A DNA stretch of 64,000 bases. It comes from Diatrype stigma. Its lineage: Eukaryota; Ascomycota; Sordariomycetes; Xylariales; Diatrypaceae. Each line of letters opens with the position of its first letter. Position 1 is the stretch's first letter. The stretch is from assembly GCA_022225965.2 (NCBI GenBank), contig JAKJXP020000011.1, forward strand, positions 1-64,000, written 5' to 3'. The notes under the pieces are model-generated. The model worked only from the letters and a program-made list of their open reading frames with translations. It was not told the origin of the DNA and made no database searches. Shown here one piece after another: positions 1 through 11,781 of this stretch. A program made the position numbers and the translations under genes.

Positions 1-129
1 TAACCCTAACCCTAACCCTAACCCTAACCCTAACCCTAACCCTAACCCTAACCCTAACCCTAACCCTAACCCTAACCCTAACCCTAACCCTAACCCTAAC
101 CCTAACCCTAACCCTAACCCTAACCCTAA
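1..129. repeat. Telomere, TAACCC repeat
   Basis: About 21 uninterrupted TAACCC hexamers (TTAGGG on the minus strand) start at base 1 and end at TAACCCTAAA. The C-rich strand reads 5'->3' inward, as expected at a left chromosome end. AT-rich DNA follows with no visible intervening subtelomeric gene. Confidence 0.98.
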
Positions 130-3100
130 AATAAGGCAAAGCATTGCATAATGCATATAATAGCCGAGTATTTTTTGTTATAATCGTTAAATTAATATTA
201 ATTGCCGTTATAATAATAATTTTAAATAGCAAGACCATTAAGTAACGGGTTTTTGATTTTTTATTGGATAATATAAATAAATATAATAAAAAAAAGGAAT
301 TAAAAATAGGTTCGATTAAACGGATATATGGAAAAAAAAAAGTTATTTTAATTTATTAAAAAAGCGAGATTCGATAATGGCTGTTATATAATAACGTTAA
401 TTATTTGCATTAAGGTTATTTATAAGTGCTATTATTATAAGGTTTATATAAAGCGTTAATATAAATAAAACGAGATTAAATTAAAATAATAAATTTAATA
501 ATGCTAAATTAATACATAAATTCGAAAGATATATATTAAAACCTTTTTAATAATGGCGCAATATTTAAATATAACTAGCCGAAATTAATAGCTTTACGGT
601 AAAGGAAAAAAAAAAAAGAAAAACGGAAAGGAAAAAGAAAACCCGATATACGTATGCTTATTATGTAAATATATTAATCCGAAATATGGGCTTCTTGGGA
701 TTTTGGGCCAAAATAAAGCAATATAAAGCAATTAAGGCAGCTTTATTAATACGTTAATCGAAAAAAAAATATCAAATACGGCAGTAAATGCGATAAAACG
801 ATTCGATAAAGCATCGCTTTTATAAAACGTATCGATTATTATTATTATTATTAAAGTTTTGAATTTATATAAGCCAGGACGAAACTTTAAACGCGTATAT
901 AATCGATTAAGAAATTTAGTCGAAATGCATATTTTAGCCGATATATTGCATTTAGCAAAAACGATTCTTAAAAGCAACGTTCGGGCGATTTTTTTAAGCC
1001 TAAGCGAAAGTTTATTTCCGGAATTAAACGGCTTGTTATTCGGCGGAAAGCTAGGGATTAAAAGAAAATTAGGCAAAGGCAAAAAGGATAGCTAAGGGAA
1101 GCGCAATAACGGAAAAAAAAGCGGCAAGAAGCGAGCCGCTATTTTTTAAAAGGGCCGGCGATTTTTTCGTTACTTTTATTAAATAGGCCGACGCGGGTAA
1201 TAACGATTGGCATTAAATTAAAACGTAAGAAAAATTAAGACGCAAGTTATATTATACGGATACGTATTTACGAAGTTATGGATTTATTTATTCGTATATT
1301 TGGCGATAATGTCGTTATATATTATTAATACGACTTATAATTTTGTTAAAACATTATAAATAACGATATTTTAATTCGGACGGATATAAGAAGAAATAAT
1401 CCTTATAAATAAATAATAATATAAAAAGAACTATATTGCGGAATTTCTATTCGTCGAAATATGTTTTAAAAAAGGACTTTACGTTTTTTACGATAGCAAC
1501 GCAATAAATTAAAAAAAAAAACGGGTATTTCGAAATTAAGTAATATAAAGCTTAATTGCGAAAAACAAAATATCGATAATCGGAAATAATATAGCAAAAG
1601 CTATAAAAATCCGAAATAAATTTAAAAAAGCCAAGGTAATTAAAAGTAAAAGCCATAATATTAAATGAAAAAAATAATACAAACGGAAAATAAAAGATAA
1701 AATGAATTAAAAGTAATAATAAAGTACCAAAAAATGGCGCATAAAAATATAGCAAATATATAAATATATATATTAATATTTGCGATTAAAAAAAGGAAAT
1801 AAAAAAGAAACGTTAAAAAGAAAACCCATAAAAGAAAAATATATAACGCATAAAATAAATAAAAATTTTCGAATTAAACGAAAGCTATACGACTTTAATG
1901 CAATATACGGAAATGAAATAAAATTAAAATAAACGAAATTCCGAAAGGTCGTAAAGGCATTTAAAAAGCTTACGAATAAGAAATTAATATACGGAAATAA
2001 TTAAGACTATAAATAATTCGAAACGGCTTAAGTAATATAAGATTTATAATATAATATTAGCCGTATAAAAAATATTACGGCCTTATATATTTAAAAAGCC
2101 TTTTAAAATTAAAAGATTTAATACGCCTTTATTATTTTAAGATTTTTTTATATAATTATATATATTAATATTATAATATGCAAAAATTAAATATAATTTT
2201 ACGTAATTAAATAAGGCATAAACAAATTATTAACGTATAATAAAATTAAATATATCCCTTTTTTAATGAAAGAAAATTAAATATATTATATAGCTTCGTA
2301 TTCGTAATTATCGTTAAGATTATTATTAAATCCTTAATTAAAAGGAATTATCCGTAATAAAAGGTTTTTAATTTTAGCGTTAATAAGTAATAAAAAAGTT
2401 ATAAGTAATATAAAAAAAGGTAATAAAATAATTAAGTCCTGGTTTTTTTCGCCCGAAATATATAATTCCGCGTCGGTATTATTTTGGTTCTTTTTAATAT
2501 TTAAACTAATTAAAAGGTGATTTCGGTTAATAACGCTTTAAGGCTAAAGGCGTATTGCATATTTGCCGTTTGCCGTTTACGAAACGGCCGGGCTAGCATT
2601 AATTTGGCTTTAAAACGGTACGGGATTTATAAAGACTTCGGATTAAAACGTTATAATTAAGTTAAAAACGTAATTTACGATTTTGCAAAAGCGGACGTCC
2701 TTTTTAAAAAAACGGCAAAATATCGGGCTTATAATTAAATTAAGCTTTTTAATTCGGTTTCGAAATTGCTTACGTAACGGAAAAAATAATTCGAAAGGCT
2801 TTTAATCGTTATTGCTCGATTTTTAATTAAATATCAACGAATTTATATACGATAATATAAGGCCATTAAAAGGCTAAAACGTATTCGGATAAGCGCGGTA
2901 TATAATTCGAAGCCGTTGGTATTATAACGAAGGCAAGGTCGGAATTAAAGGCTTTCGTATCGGCGAAAACGGCGAAAGCGACGAAGCGGACGAAAAAGAT
3001 TCGACCGAAAAGCGGCGCGATTAAAAGAAAAAGAAATTGGCATATAAGGCAATATTTAAGCTGGACCATAAAATGCGTCGGTTTTTTGCGAATTTTTTCC

Positions 3101-4719
3101 GTTTAATAAAGGGCTTAGTCGATAACGACGATAAATTTTCGTATATCGCCGGTAAGAAAAGCAATTTATTAATATTTAAAATAGCCCCGTCGGTATAATA
3201 CGTAATAATTTATAAATAAAAAATAAATAATATAAATCGGAAAAAATACGAAAGAAAAAAACCGTAAAAACGTATAATTACTTTTAGCAAAAGGGTTTTA
3301 TAAACGGGCGGAAATCCGGAAGCCTTAGAAAAAAAAAAGGCTGGTCTATTCGAAGCAATTCGTTAAAATCTTCGACCTAATAAATAGCGTTTGAACGGCA
3401 ATTCGGCATAAAAGGCGCTACCGGAAAATCGATATATTCGTTCGGTAATGCGTAAATAATAGCATCGGATTAAGGAAGAAAAGAATCGATATAAACGGAT
3501 AAGGCCGTTATTAGCGTTAAATTTGCGGATATAATATTTTAAATCGTTTTTAGCCGGTCGGAAAAAAAAAGAACATATAACAGGTTATTAAAAACGTAAT
3601 AAATGTTAATTTAGTTTTTATTTTAAGGCCAAAAACCGATATTTAAAGCTTTTCGCAAAGATTAAAAGGCGCGCGTTAAGATTTAGCTTTTATTCGATAA
3701 AAGCGGCTTACGTTTAAAAGGCCCGTAATTTATATTCGAAATGCGTATCGTTTTTAATAAGTTAATAAACGAATTGGCGAAAAGTAAAAAACGAAGAAAA
3801 ATCGGGCTCGGGAAAAAATCCGCCGGATTTTTATTCGAAAATGTCGTCGTTTTAAAATAACATGCGGTTTCGTTAAAAAAAAGAATTTGCTAATGGCATG
3901 AAATATTAATATATTGCTATTATAAAAATCAATTAAAAGGTACTGTATCGAAAAACGGCTTGTTTTTCGGCATAAAAGGCCATAACGAAATAAATTAAAG
4001 AATAAATAGCTAAAAAGAAATTTAATAAACGTAAAGAATAAGAAAAAAGCGAAATAAAAAACGTTATAATATTTTTATTCGAAAATACCGTTTAAGCTAT
4101 TAAAACCGGCTTTTACGAACGTAATAATAACCGTACGAAGCATTATAAAATAGCCCTTTTCGAACGTTATAACGGCCGGCCTTTAAAAAGGCTTATATTA
4201 TTAATGCATTATTTTAATATTATTAAATCGCATTTTTAAAGTGCTATATAAATAGGAATGGCATTATATATTATTAATAATTAATTAATTATAAAATATA
4301 TAAGGTGGAAATTTTGTTTATATCGATTAGTAATCGTTAATTTTAAAAGCGTATATATTAAAAAAGGGTTTCCGTATTAAGTAACGCTTATATTCGAAAA
4401 TATAAAATTAGGTTCGGAAAGTTTTCGATTTTGTTTTATATTACGGCAATGCATTATTAAGGGTATTATTTAAAAAGGTTATATAATATAACCGAATAAT
4501 CGTTTTATAACGGCAATATTGTTATTGGTTTATAAGATTCATTATTCGGTTAAATACGTAAAAAAAATTAAGGGCTATTATAAGTCGTATTTTTTTTATG
4601 TGTTTAAAAGGAAAACATAATATTAATTATTTAACGGTAAATGGTAGCAATGTTATAATTGGCTTATAAGTTATATATTTTGGTTAAGTAATTTAATTAT
4701 ATGCCTCGTTATTATATAC
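130..4719. other. RIP-like AT-rich desert, no gene recognised
   Basis: The stretch is dominated by TAA, TTA and ATA, with few CA or TG dinucleotides but plenty of CG. This is the pattern left when CpA is changed to TpA on both strands. Short open stretches exist (for example 859-1095 plus and 2866-3069 minus), but they are low complexity, flanked by stops in all frames and match no family I recognise. A decayed transposon or telomere-linked gene is plausible; I could not identify one. Confidence 0.7.
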
Positions 4720-5030
4720 GTTTTTATTACGAATCGGCGCCTTTTTATTAAAAACTAGGATGCATTATTGCTATAGGCCCTTTTATTACGATTCGGTGCT
4801 TTTTTATTAGGAATTAATATTTTCTTTGCTATATGCTTTTTGGTTACGAGCCGGTATTTTTTTATTAAAAAGTAATATTTTTATTGCCATATAATTTCTT
4901 ATTATAAACGAATGCTTTATTATTATAACTTAAAATGCCTTATTTTTATAAGCCTTTTTGTTATGAATTAGTATTTCTTTATTATAAAGTAATATTTTTA
5001 TTGACATATAATTTATTACCGTATCGAATT
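4720..5030 (+). repeat. Degenerate tandem repeat, ~59-bp unit
   Basis: About five consecutive units begin near 4730, 4789, 4848, 4907 and 4965. Each has the order TTTTATTACGA.TCGG.GC, then TTTTTATTA, then AA.TA.TATTTTT.TTGC.ATA. The spacing is a constant 58-59 bp, while the sequence differs mainly by transitions. Confidence 0.75.
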
Positions 5031-6289
5031 TTTTTTTTGGTTTTGGTAAATAGTTTTATATATTTTTCGAAAAACGATTTGGAATAAATCGATTCGTTTA
5101 TTTTCGAAAGGGCCCGGTCCGTATTTGGCGATTAAATACGTGATTTTATTTATATCTTCGTTTTGAAAAATAAAAGAATCATTAGGAATAAATCGGAAAT
5201 GAACGAAAAGGTCGTATTTAAAGGTATAAATACAACTTAAAGCCTTATAGTAACTATAGTTACGGCCTTTTAAAAACGAGGAATCGGCGATGGATTAATA
5301 GCCAAAAAAAGAAAACGGAAAAAACTAATTTTTTTCGCATTGCTAATAAGGTACCATATTCGGTAAGCCATAAATTTAAACGTATAAAATAAATATATAA
5401 AAGGGTTCTTTAAATAGGAAATACATAATTAAACCTATCGAAAAGCTAATTTAAATAATAACATATATTTTATAACATTATAAGCCGAAATAAGCGTTTA
5501 TATAATAAAACAGTTATTAAGAAATTTAAAGGGCCCGCCAAAACGAATTGTTATTTATGTTTTATTATACGTATATATATTAATCCGGGCTTTTTAAGAA
5601 CGAAATAAAAAGATGGCCGAATATTTAGTATGTATTATTAATTATTTGAATTGATAATATTACATAAACATGAACTTATATTATAAAGGCGAATAAAAAA
5701 TTCGCGAATAATACGGTATTGCTTTATAAAACGTAAAATATCTTATTCCGAAATAAGGTAACGGTTAAAATAAAGCCGGATCTTATAAGAAAAAAAGATC
5801 GAAAGGATATTTTTTTATATTAATAAGACGGTTTAAAATGTAAAAGCATTTGCTTTTAAAGGGGCGAATTTAAAGAAATAACTTTTAACGTTAAGCAAGG
5901 CGACGTCGTAATTGGTATAAGCTTATAACATAAATTTAATAAGGCGATTGCCGGTATTAAAAAGAAAGGTTTCGGAAATGCAACGAATAAGCTGTTATAT
6001 ATCGTTATTTCAAACGGTACTAAACCTTACTTAAGGCTTATAAGGATTCATAATAAAAAACGAAAGCGGTAGGAAATTTTATTACTAAAAAAGAAATCTC
6101 GAAAGGAAAAAATAAATGGTTAAAATAAATTGCAATTATAAATAAAAATGAAAAAAAAGGGCTATTAATTAATTAAATAAAGGAATTAAACGTAATAAGT
6201 AAATAAATAAATAAAAGAAAAAATTACGTATAAGGCTTTATATATTTATTTGCTTAATAAAGGAAAATTATATAATGCATCTTAAAATA
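5031..6289. other. AT-rich RIP-like DNA, nothing recognised
   Basis: Composition is as in the telomere-proximal desert. Stops are frequent in all frames and I see no repeat longer than short homopolymers. Confidence 0.6.
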
Positions 6290-7330
6290 TCTAGCAAATA
6301 AGCCAGGATTAAAGCAAATAATTAATTACGTAAGCTAATTAATTAATAAATAAGCTAGTCGTTTAAAAAGTTCCAGTTTTTTATTTTTTTTTTCTTTTTT
6401 TTTAATTATTTGTTGCATTTATTTATTTTATTATTATAATAATTAGTTAATTACGAAGCTAGCCAGCCAATTAGCGAGTTAATTAATACGCAAGCCAATA
6501 AATAAGCCAATAATTTAATAAGTTATAGCTTTTTTTTATTTGCCCTTTTTCTAGTTATTTGTTGCATTTATTAACTTTATTGATACAATAATTAGCTAAT
6601 TACGAAGCCAGTTAGCCAGTTAACCACTTATTACGCAAGCCAGTAAATAAGTTAATGGTTTAATAGGTTATAGCCTTTTTTTGTTTACCTTTTTTTTAGC
6701 CGTTTGTTATATTCGTTAACTTTATTGGTGCAATAATTAGCTAACTATAAAGCCAGCTAATTAGCCAATTATTTAATACGTAAGCCAGTAAATAAGCCAA
6801 TAGTTTAATAGGTTATAATTTCTTTTTATTTATCTTTTTTTTAGCTATTTATTATATTCGTTAACTTTATTGGTGCAATAATTAGCTAATTACGAAGCCA
6901 ATTAATTAATTAGCCACTTAATACGTAAGCCAATAAATAAGCTAATAATTTAATAGGTTATAGCTTTTTTTTGTTTGCCCTTTTTTTAGCCGTTTGTTAT
7001 ATTCGTTAATTGTATTAATGTAATAATTAGTTAATTACGAAGCCAGCTAGCCAATTAATACGTAAGCCAATAAATAAGCCAATCGTATAATACGTCGTTT
7101 TTTCTTTCTTTTTATTCTTCGTTTAGCCAGTTTTTGCATTCGTTTATTTCGCTATTTTAATAATTAGCTAACGACAAAGCCAGCTAGTCAGCTAACGAGC
7201 CATTTAAATAACCAGCTATTTAAATAACCAACTATTTAAACAGTTATATAATAAATTATAATTTCTTTTTTTTGCCGTTTCGCTTAGCTATTTATTTCGT
7301 TTATTTATTATATTATGCCAATACTTATTT
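6290..7330 (+). repeat. Degenerate tandem array, ~145-bp unit
   Basis: The anchor AATTAGCTAATTACGAAGCC recurs at 6441, 6590, 6735, 6880, 7025 and 7162, giving spacings of 149, 145, 145, 145 and 137 bp. Each unit also has TACGTAAGCCAATAAATAAG, a T-rich run and a TTGTTATATTCGTTAACTTT-like segment. Partial units lie at both ends. Internal variation is mostly transitions, so the array probably predates the mutation process that made the region AT-rich. Confidence 0.85.
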
Positions 7331-9179
7331 AATTACGAAAGTAACGAATTAAATAACTAAACATTTAAATACCTAAATACCTAAATCCAAATATCTAAAT
7401 CCAAATATCCAGACCCAAATATTTATATAATTAATATATAATATCCATTAAATAAGCTTATCGTATTAGCTATAATATTATTTAATAAAATGCAATACGA
7501 TATATGCAATATAGCAGTTATTAACGGCTTATTATAAGCTTTATATAAAAAGCTTGCGATTTAAAGTATTAAACGGTTTTATTAATTTGGCGCGAAAAAT
7601 AAGCATTACAATTTCGATATTTTAAAATATTAAAATTATTTATTAATTACGGAACCATAAATTAAGAAATCCGTATTACTTAAAGAAAATAAAAAGGCAT
7701 TTAATATTTATACGGCAAGCTTATTAAATGCGCTAATAAAAAAGCAACAAAAAGAATATTTAAAAAAGGTTTATTTAAATGGCTTGGCATTTTTAATTAA
7801 AACGGCATAATCTTTTATTTTTCCTTATTTTTTATACATTTCCGAAATAACGAAAAAATTAAGCATTAATATATAAAACCAAAAGGCCATTAAGGTTAAT
7901 AAAGCGGAATTTATTTAAATGCTTTAATAACGTAATGCAAACGGTTAAAATTATTAAATAAAGTTATTATATTATCGGAAATAAAAAAAGCTATTAATAT
8001 TTAATTCGTTAATTAATAAAAGAATATATTAAATTATGCTTATAAATTATATTACGTTATAAACGCGAACGCATTTATAAAATCCGCTTATAACTATAAT
8101 TTTAATAATTCGGTTATCGTAATAATTAAACGGTTAAAATTATAAATTATAAGTAACTTATTATATGAAAATGTTATTTTTAAAACCTGGAAAAATATAG
8201 GAATGGTTTATTATAAGCCAAAAAGTTCGCATTATTTAGGCTACCATATTATAAGATTAAAATAATGCTATTAAGAAATATATAAAATTAAAAGAAAAAA
8301 AACTGGATACGAAATAACGCAAGCAATTAATAAATATTAACGATTCGAATTATAAATGCAAATAAATAAAGGCCCGCCTATAAAAAAAAAACCTTATAAC
8401 CGCCGGTATTAAAAAAAAGAAAGCAATTAGTTTGGAATTATTTATATTATCGCATAAAATTATGTCATAGCATTTATTAGGCCCGGCTATATAAAGCAAG
8501 GCGATAATGGTTATAAAACGTAATAATATAATTCGGAATTATTCTTTACAAACGGCGCCGAAAGTTTCGTATTAAAAAGGCCTTTTTTAAAAGCGATAAT
8601 TTTTATCGTAAGCGTTACGATAATTTTTTGCTTTAAGATAACCGTTATTTCAATAAAAGGAGTTTTCGTTATCGGGCGATTTACGTTAATCAGTTATATC
8701 GTTAAATATTTAGCGATATTATATTTAACCTGGCCGTTTATATACGGGCCCGATTAAACCCTTTTTTTCTGGCATAATATATATATTACGGCTATTATTC
8801 GGAAAAGTTAAATAATTCGTTATAAAAAACGGAAAATATATTACATATTATCGGTTAACGGGAAAAAGTTATACGGAAATTATAAACCGACCGAATTATT
8901 ATTTTCCAAAGCCGTAATTAAAATGGAATATATATTTGGAATTTAAATAACGAAAATAGCAATAAGTATAAATATTATTTAAAATAAAATAACTTATTAT
9001 ATAATAAAAAAGTAAATATATATATACGTTTAATTTTAATTAAAGAATTATTAATATATATAAGCAATATAAAACATAAAATGAAATAACGTAATGAAAA
9101 TAAAAGATTTATTTTGCGTATTTATTGCTTTAATAATTAATTTAATTATGTATTAATCTTTATTAAAAATTATAAATAA
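7331..9179. other. AT-rich RIP-like DNA, nothing recognised
   Basis: The stretch has no sustained open frame and no conserved motif. It begins with a short CTAAATACCTAAATCC-type simple repeat near 7360-7425. It may be a decayed mobile element; there is no positive evidence. Confidence 0.6.
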
Positions 9180-9492
9180 CGTTATTAATCGCCGTATTTT
9201 ATTTAATTCATTGCCGTTATTTATTTAGCCGAAAGATACGTTTAAATTATAACCGTTATTTGCTTAATTCGGAAATGTATTTACGTAATGGCCGTTATTT
9301 ATTTAAAACGAAGGCCCGTTCGGATTATAGCCGCGATTCGCGAAAAACGGAAATAAATCGGGGCTATAACCGTTATCGGCTTAATTCGAAAGGGCATTTG
9401 CGTTATGGCCGCTATTTATTTGGAACGAACGTTCGTTCGGGCTATGGCTGCGGTATGCGGAAAACGCAAATGGAATTGGGCTATGGTTGCTA
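9180..9492 (+). repeat. Tandem repeat, 117-bp unit
   Basis: Two full units start at AACCGTTAT (9251 and 9368), each running through GCTTAATTCG, a GGCCG.TATTTATTT block and GGGCTAT. A more degraded partial copy lies upstream from about 9180. An open frame spans the two best copies (9260-9493) and encodes repeated RYLF and GYG-containing segments. I read it as a by-product of the repeat, not a gene. Confidence 0.7.
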
Positions 9493-9816
9493 AATGCGAA
9501 AGAAAAAGGTTAGGCTAAGCGATATTCCGTATTTTTAAGAAGAATAAATAAAAACAATATTCGAAAAGAATTATAGGCCTTTATGTAACGGCTAGGGCTA
9601 AAATTTGAATTAATATTACGACGATCGGTAAAAGCCGATATATATTATCGATATATACGATAAAGCCGATTAATAAAATAAAGGGTATTAAAATTATTAT
9701 TTTGCAACGTAAAATATATTTTTTAAAAGTTATTACAACGGTTTAAACGAAAAAAAACGGATTAAATAACGGCGTCAATAAAGGATATAAAAAGATTAAA
9801 ACGGGAAATAAAAATA
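9493..9816. other. AT-rich DNA, nothing recognised
   Basis: Short stretch between two tandem arrays with no sustained reading frame. Confidence 0.5.
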
Positions 9817-10085
9817 AAGGGATTAACGGAATTAACGGAATTGGCGGAATTAACGGGATTAACGGAATTGGCTGGATTAACGAAGCTGGGAAAAAAGGGG
9901 GCGAAGCTAAAAAACGGGCCATTAAGGCTACAAAAAGGGTTAATAGAATTGACGGAATTAGCCGGGTTAACGAGGCTAAAAAAGGAAGGAACGAAGTTAA
10001 AAAAAGGGCCGCCAAGATTAAAAAAAGAATTAACGGAATTAACAGAATTAACGAAATTAATAGGATTAATAAGGCTAAAAAAAAA
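9817..10085 (+). repeat. Short-unit minisatellite (GGAATTAAC type)
   Basis: Units of GGAATTAAC, GGGATTAAC and GGAATTGGC run in tandem. They are interspersed with two longer related blocks, each carrying GAAGCTAAAAAA.GGGCC.. and followed by another GGAATTAAC run. The plus frame reads as repeated LTEL, LAGL and GLT tripeptides, which resembles a leucine-rich repeat only because the DNA unit is a multiple of three. Confidence 0.75.
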
Positions 10086-11781
10086 TAAGGCTAAAAAAAG
10101 TATTAACGATATTATAAGAAATATCTTTATTATTATTACGGGGTTATAAAAATAAATGCTACTAAAAAAACGGAATCGTCGTATTTTTTATTAACGTTCC
10201 TATTATAAAAATACGTCCGTTTATTATTTTTTAGGCATATCCAGTTATATAAATAATGCTTTTTAATTAAAATCGTTAAGCCGCGCAGAATTATCGTAAT
10301 AAATAAGGGATTTAGCGTATATTAATATTTCGGTTTGTATTTACGTATGCTTACGGATCCGAATCCGGGTTTTTTTTTTCGCTTTTTATTTGCCTTTTAT
10401 TCGTTATTGCGAACGTACCGTTAGCGCTATTTGCCGCTATAAGAAATACTATCGGCGTTCGAGTTTTAAAGAACGGTATTAAAATATTGCCTTTAAATTT
10501 AGCTTTATCCGTCGATATTATTTCTTTTAAGCCCGGATATACGCGTTTTTTGCCCGTTATTAATATAAATGCTTTTAAGTTTTATTTCGCGTTAGCGTTT
10601 CGGGCTGGAATAAGCTTAAATGCAAGCGCTTATAAAACCGATTTAATGGCTCCGTTTTCGGCTAAATATTTATATGCGCTTTTATTATTGCTTCGGACCG
10701 TTATTTTTAATTTTCTTAATTATTGGTTTTCGAATTAATTTTTTTTTATATCCGCTATTACCGACGTTTCCGATTTTGGGCCTTTTAATGCTGCGAATTA
10801 TTTTTTTTAGCTTATTCTTATATTTTTGCGTTTATTTATGGTTCCGTTTAAATGATTTTTTGCGGCCGATCCGGACGCTTTTTAATTTAAGCCAGCGCTG
10901 CCGCTTTTATATGCGTCCGCCGCCGCTGCCGTTTTAAAAAACGAACCCGTTTTTTCGCATTTACTTAGGCCCGCTGGCGCTAGCGCTTTTAAGTCCGAAC
11001 CCGTATTTTTGCTATTAGGTCGGCTTCGGCGGGGATTTAAAGCCCTTATCGCTTACGCTTTAAAGCCTTAGTTTTGGCGTAATTATATAAACGAAGGCGC
11101 TATTGCCGCAGGAATATGTTATTATCGTTATCGTCGCTGTTATTAACGGATATTAAATACGTACGGCTTTTTTCGGTTATAAGCTTTTTATTTTTAACCG
11201 TAACGTTATTAATTAATCGAAAGCGTTTTATTTATAAGGGTAAGCTATTATTGTTATTATTATTGTTAATAATAAATACCAAATACGTACGGCTTTCCTT
11301 TAAAGGCGGCCGGGAAAGGCCCGAATTAACGGATTAGGCAAATACTTAAAGTTGCCGATTATAAGCGGCTTTTTATTAGCGCCGAAAAAAGCTATTACCG
11401 AAATTTTCGATTATAAGAAAAAAATTATCGTTAAGGTAATTAAAAACGGCTAAGGTATTTTAAGTTTATTGCTAATTACGAAACTATTTAATAACGTTAC
11501 GAATTACGTTAATACTGGATCGGTTAAAAAAAAGCTGCGCGTCGTAAACCTTTTAATAAATATACGGAATATCGGTAACGATAATAATATAAGGAAATAA
11601 ATTAAAGCGCGTAATTATATACGTAGAATTAACGTAACGAATAAAATGCTAAAGCATAGTAATATTAAAAGGAGTACCGATAACGTTCTAAGGCGAAAAA
11701 ATAAACTTTTAGGGCTAATTTTCGGACGTTAGTTTTATAATAAATCGAAAAAATAAATTAAGAAATATTGACATTTATAAT
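10086..11781. other. AT-rich DNA with a CpG-rich patch, no gene recognised
   Basis: Around 10,860-11,110 the sequence is locally rich in CG and GC (GCCGCCGCTGCCG and GGCTTCGGCGGGG motifs) inside otherwise AT-rich DNA. Plus-strand frames 10487-10738 and 10674-10937 are hydrophobic and low complexity. I see no conserved domain and would treat this as a less degraded piece of a mobile element or repeat. Confidence 0.5.

Noticed and set aside
6290..7330. CRISPR array
   Set aside because: Repeat spacing is regular, but the whole unit is repeated without unique spacers, in a fungal genome.
9841..10149. Leucine-rich repeat protein on the plus strand
   Set aside because: The peptide repeats follow from a GGAATTAAC minisatellite; there is no signal peptide or capping motif.
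130..11781. Telomere-linked RecQ-like helicase next to the telomere
   Set aside because: Expected from other fungi, but I found no helicase motif (GKS/T Walker A, DE.H) in a supportable context in any frame.
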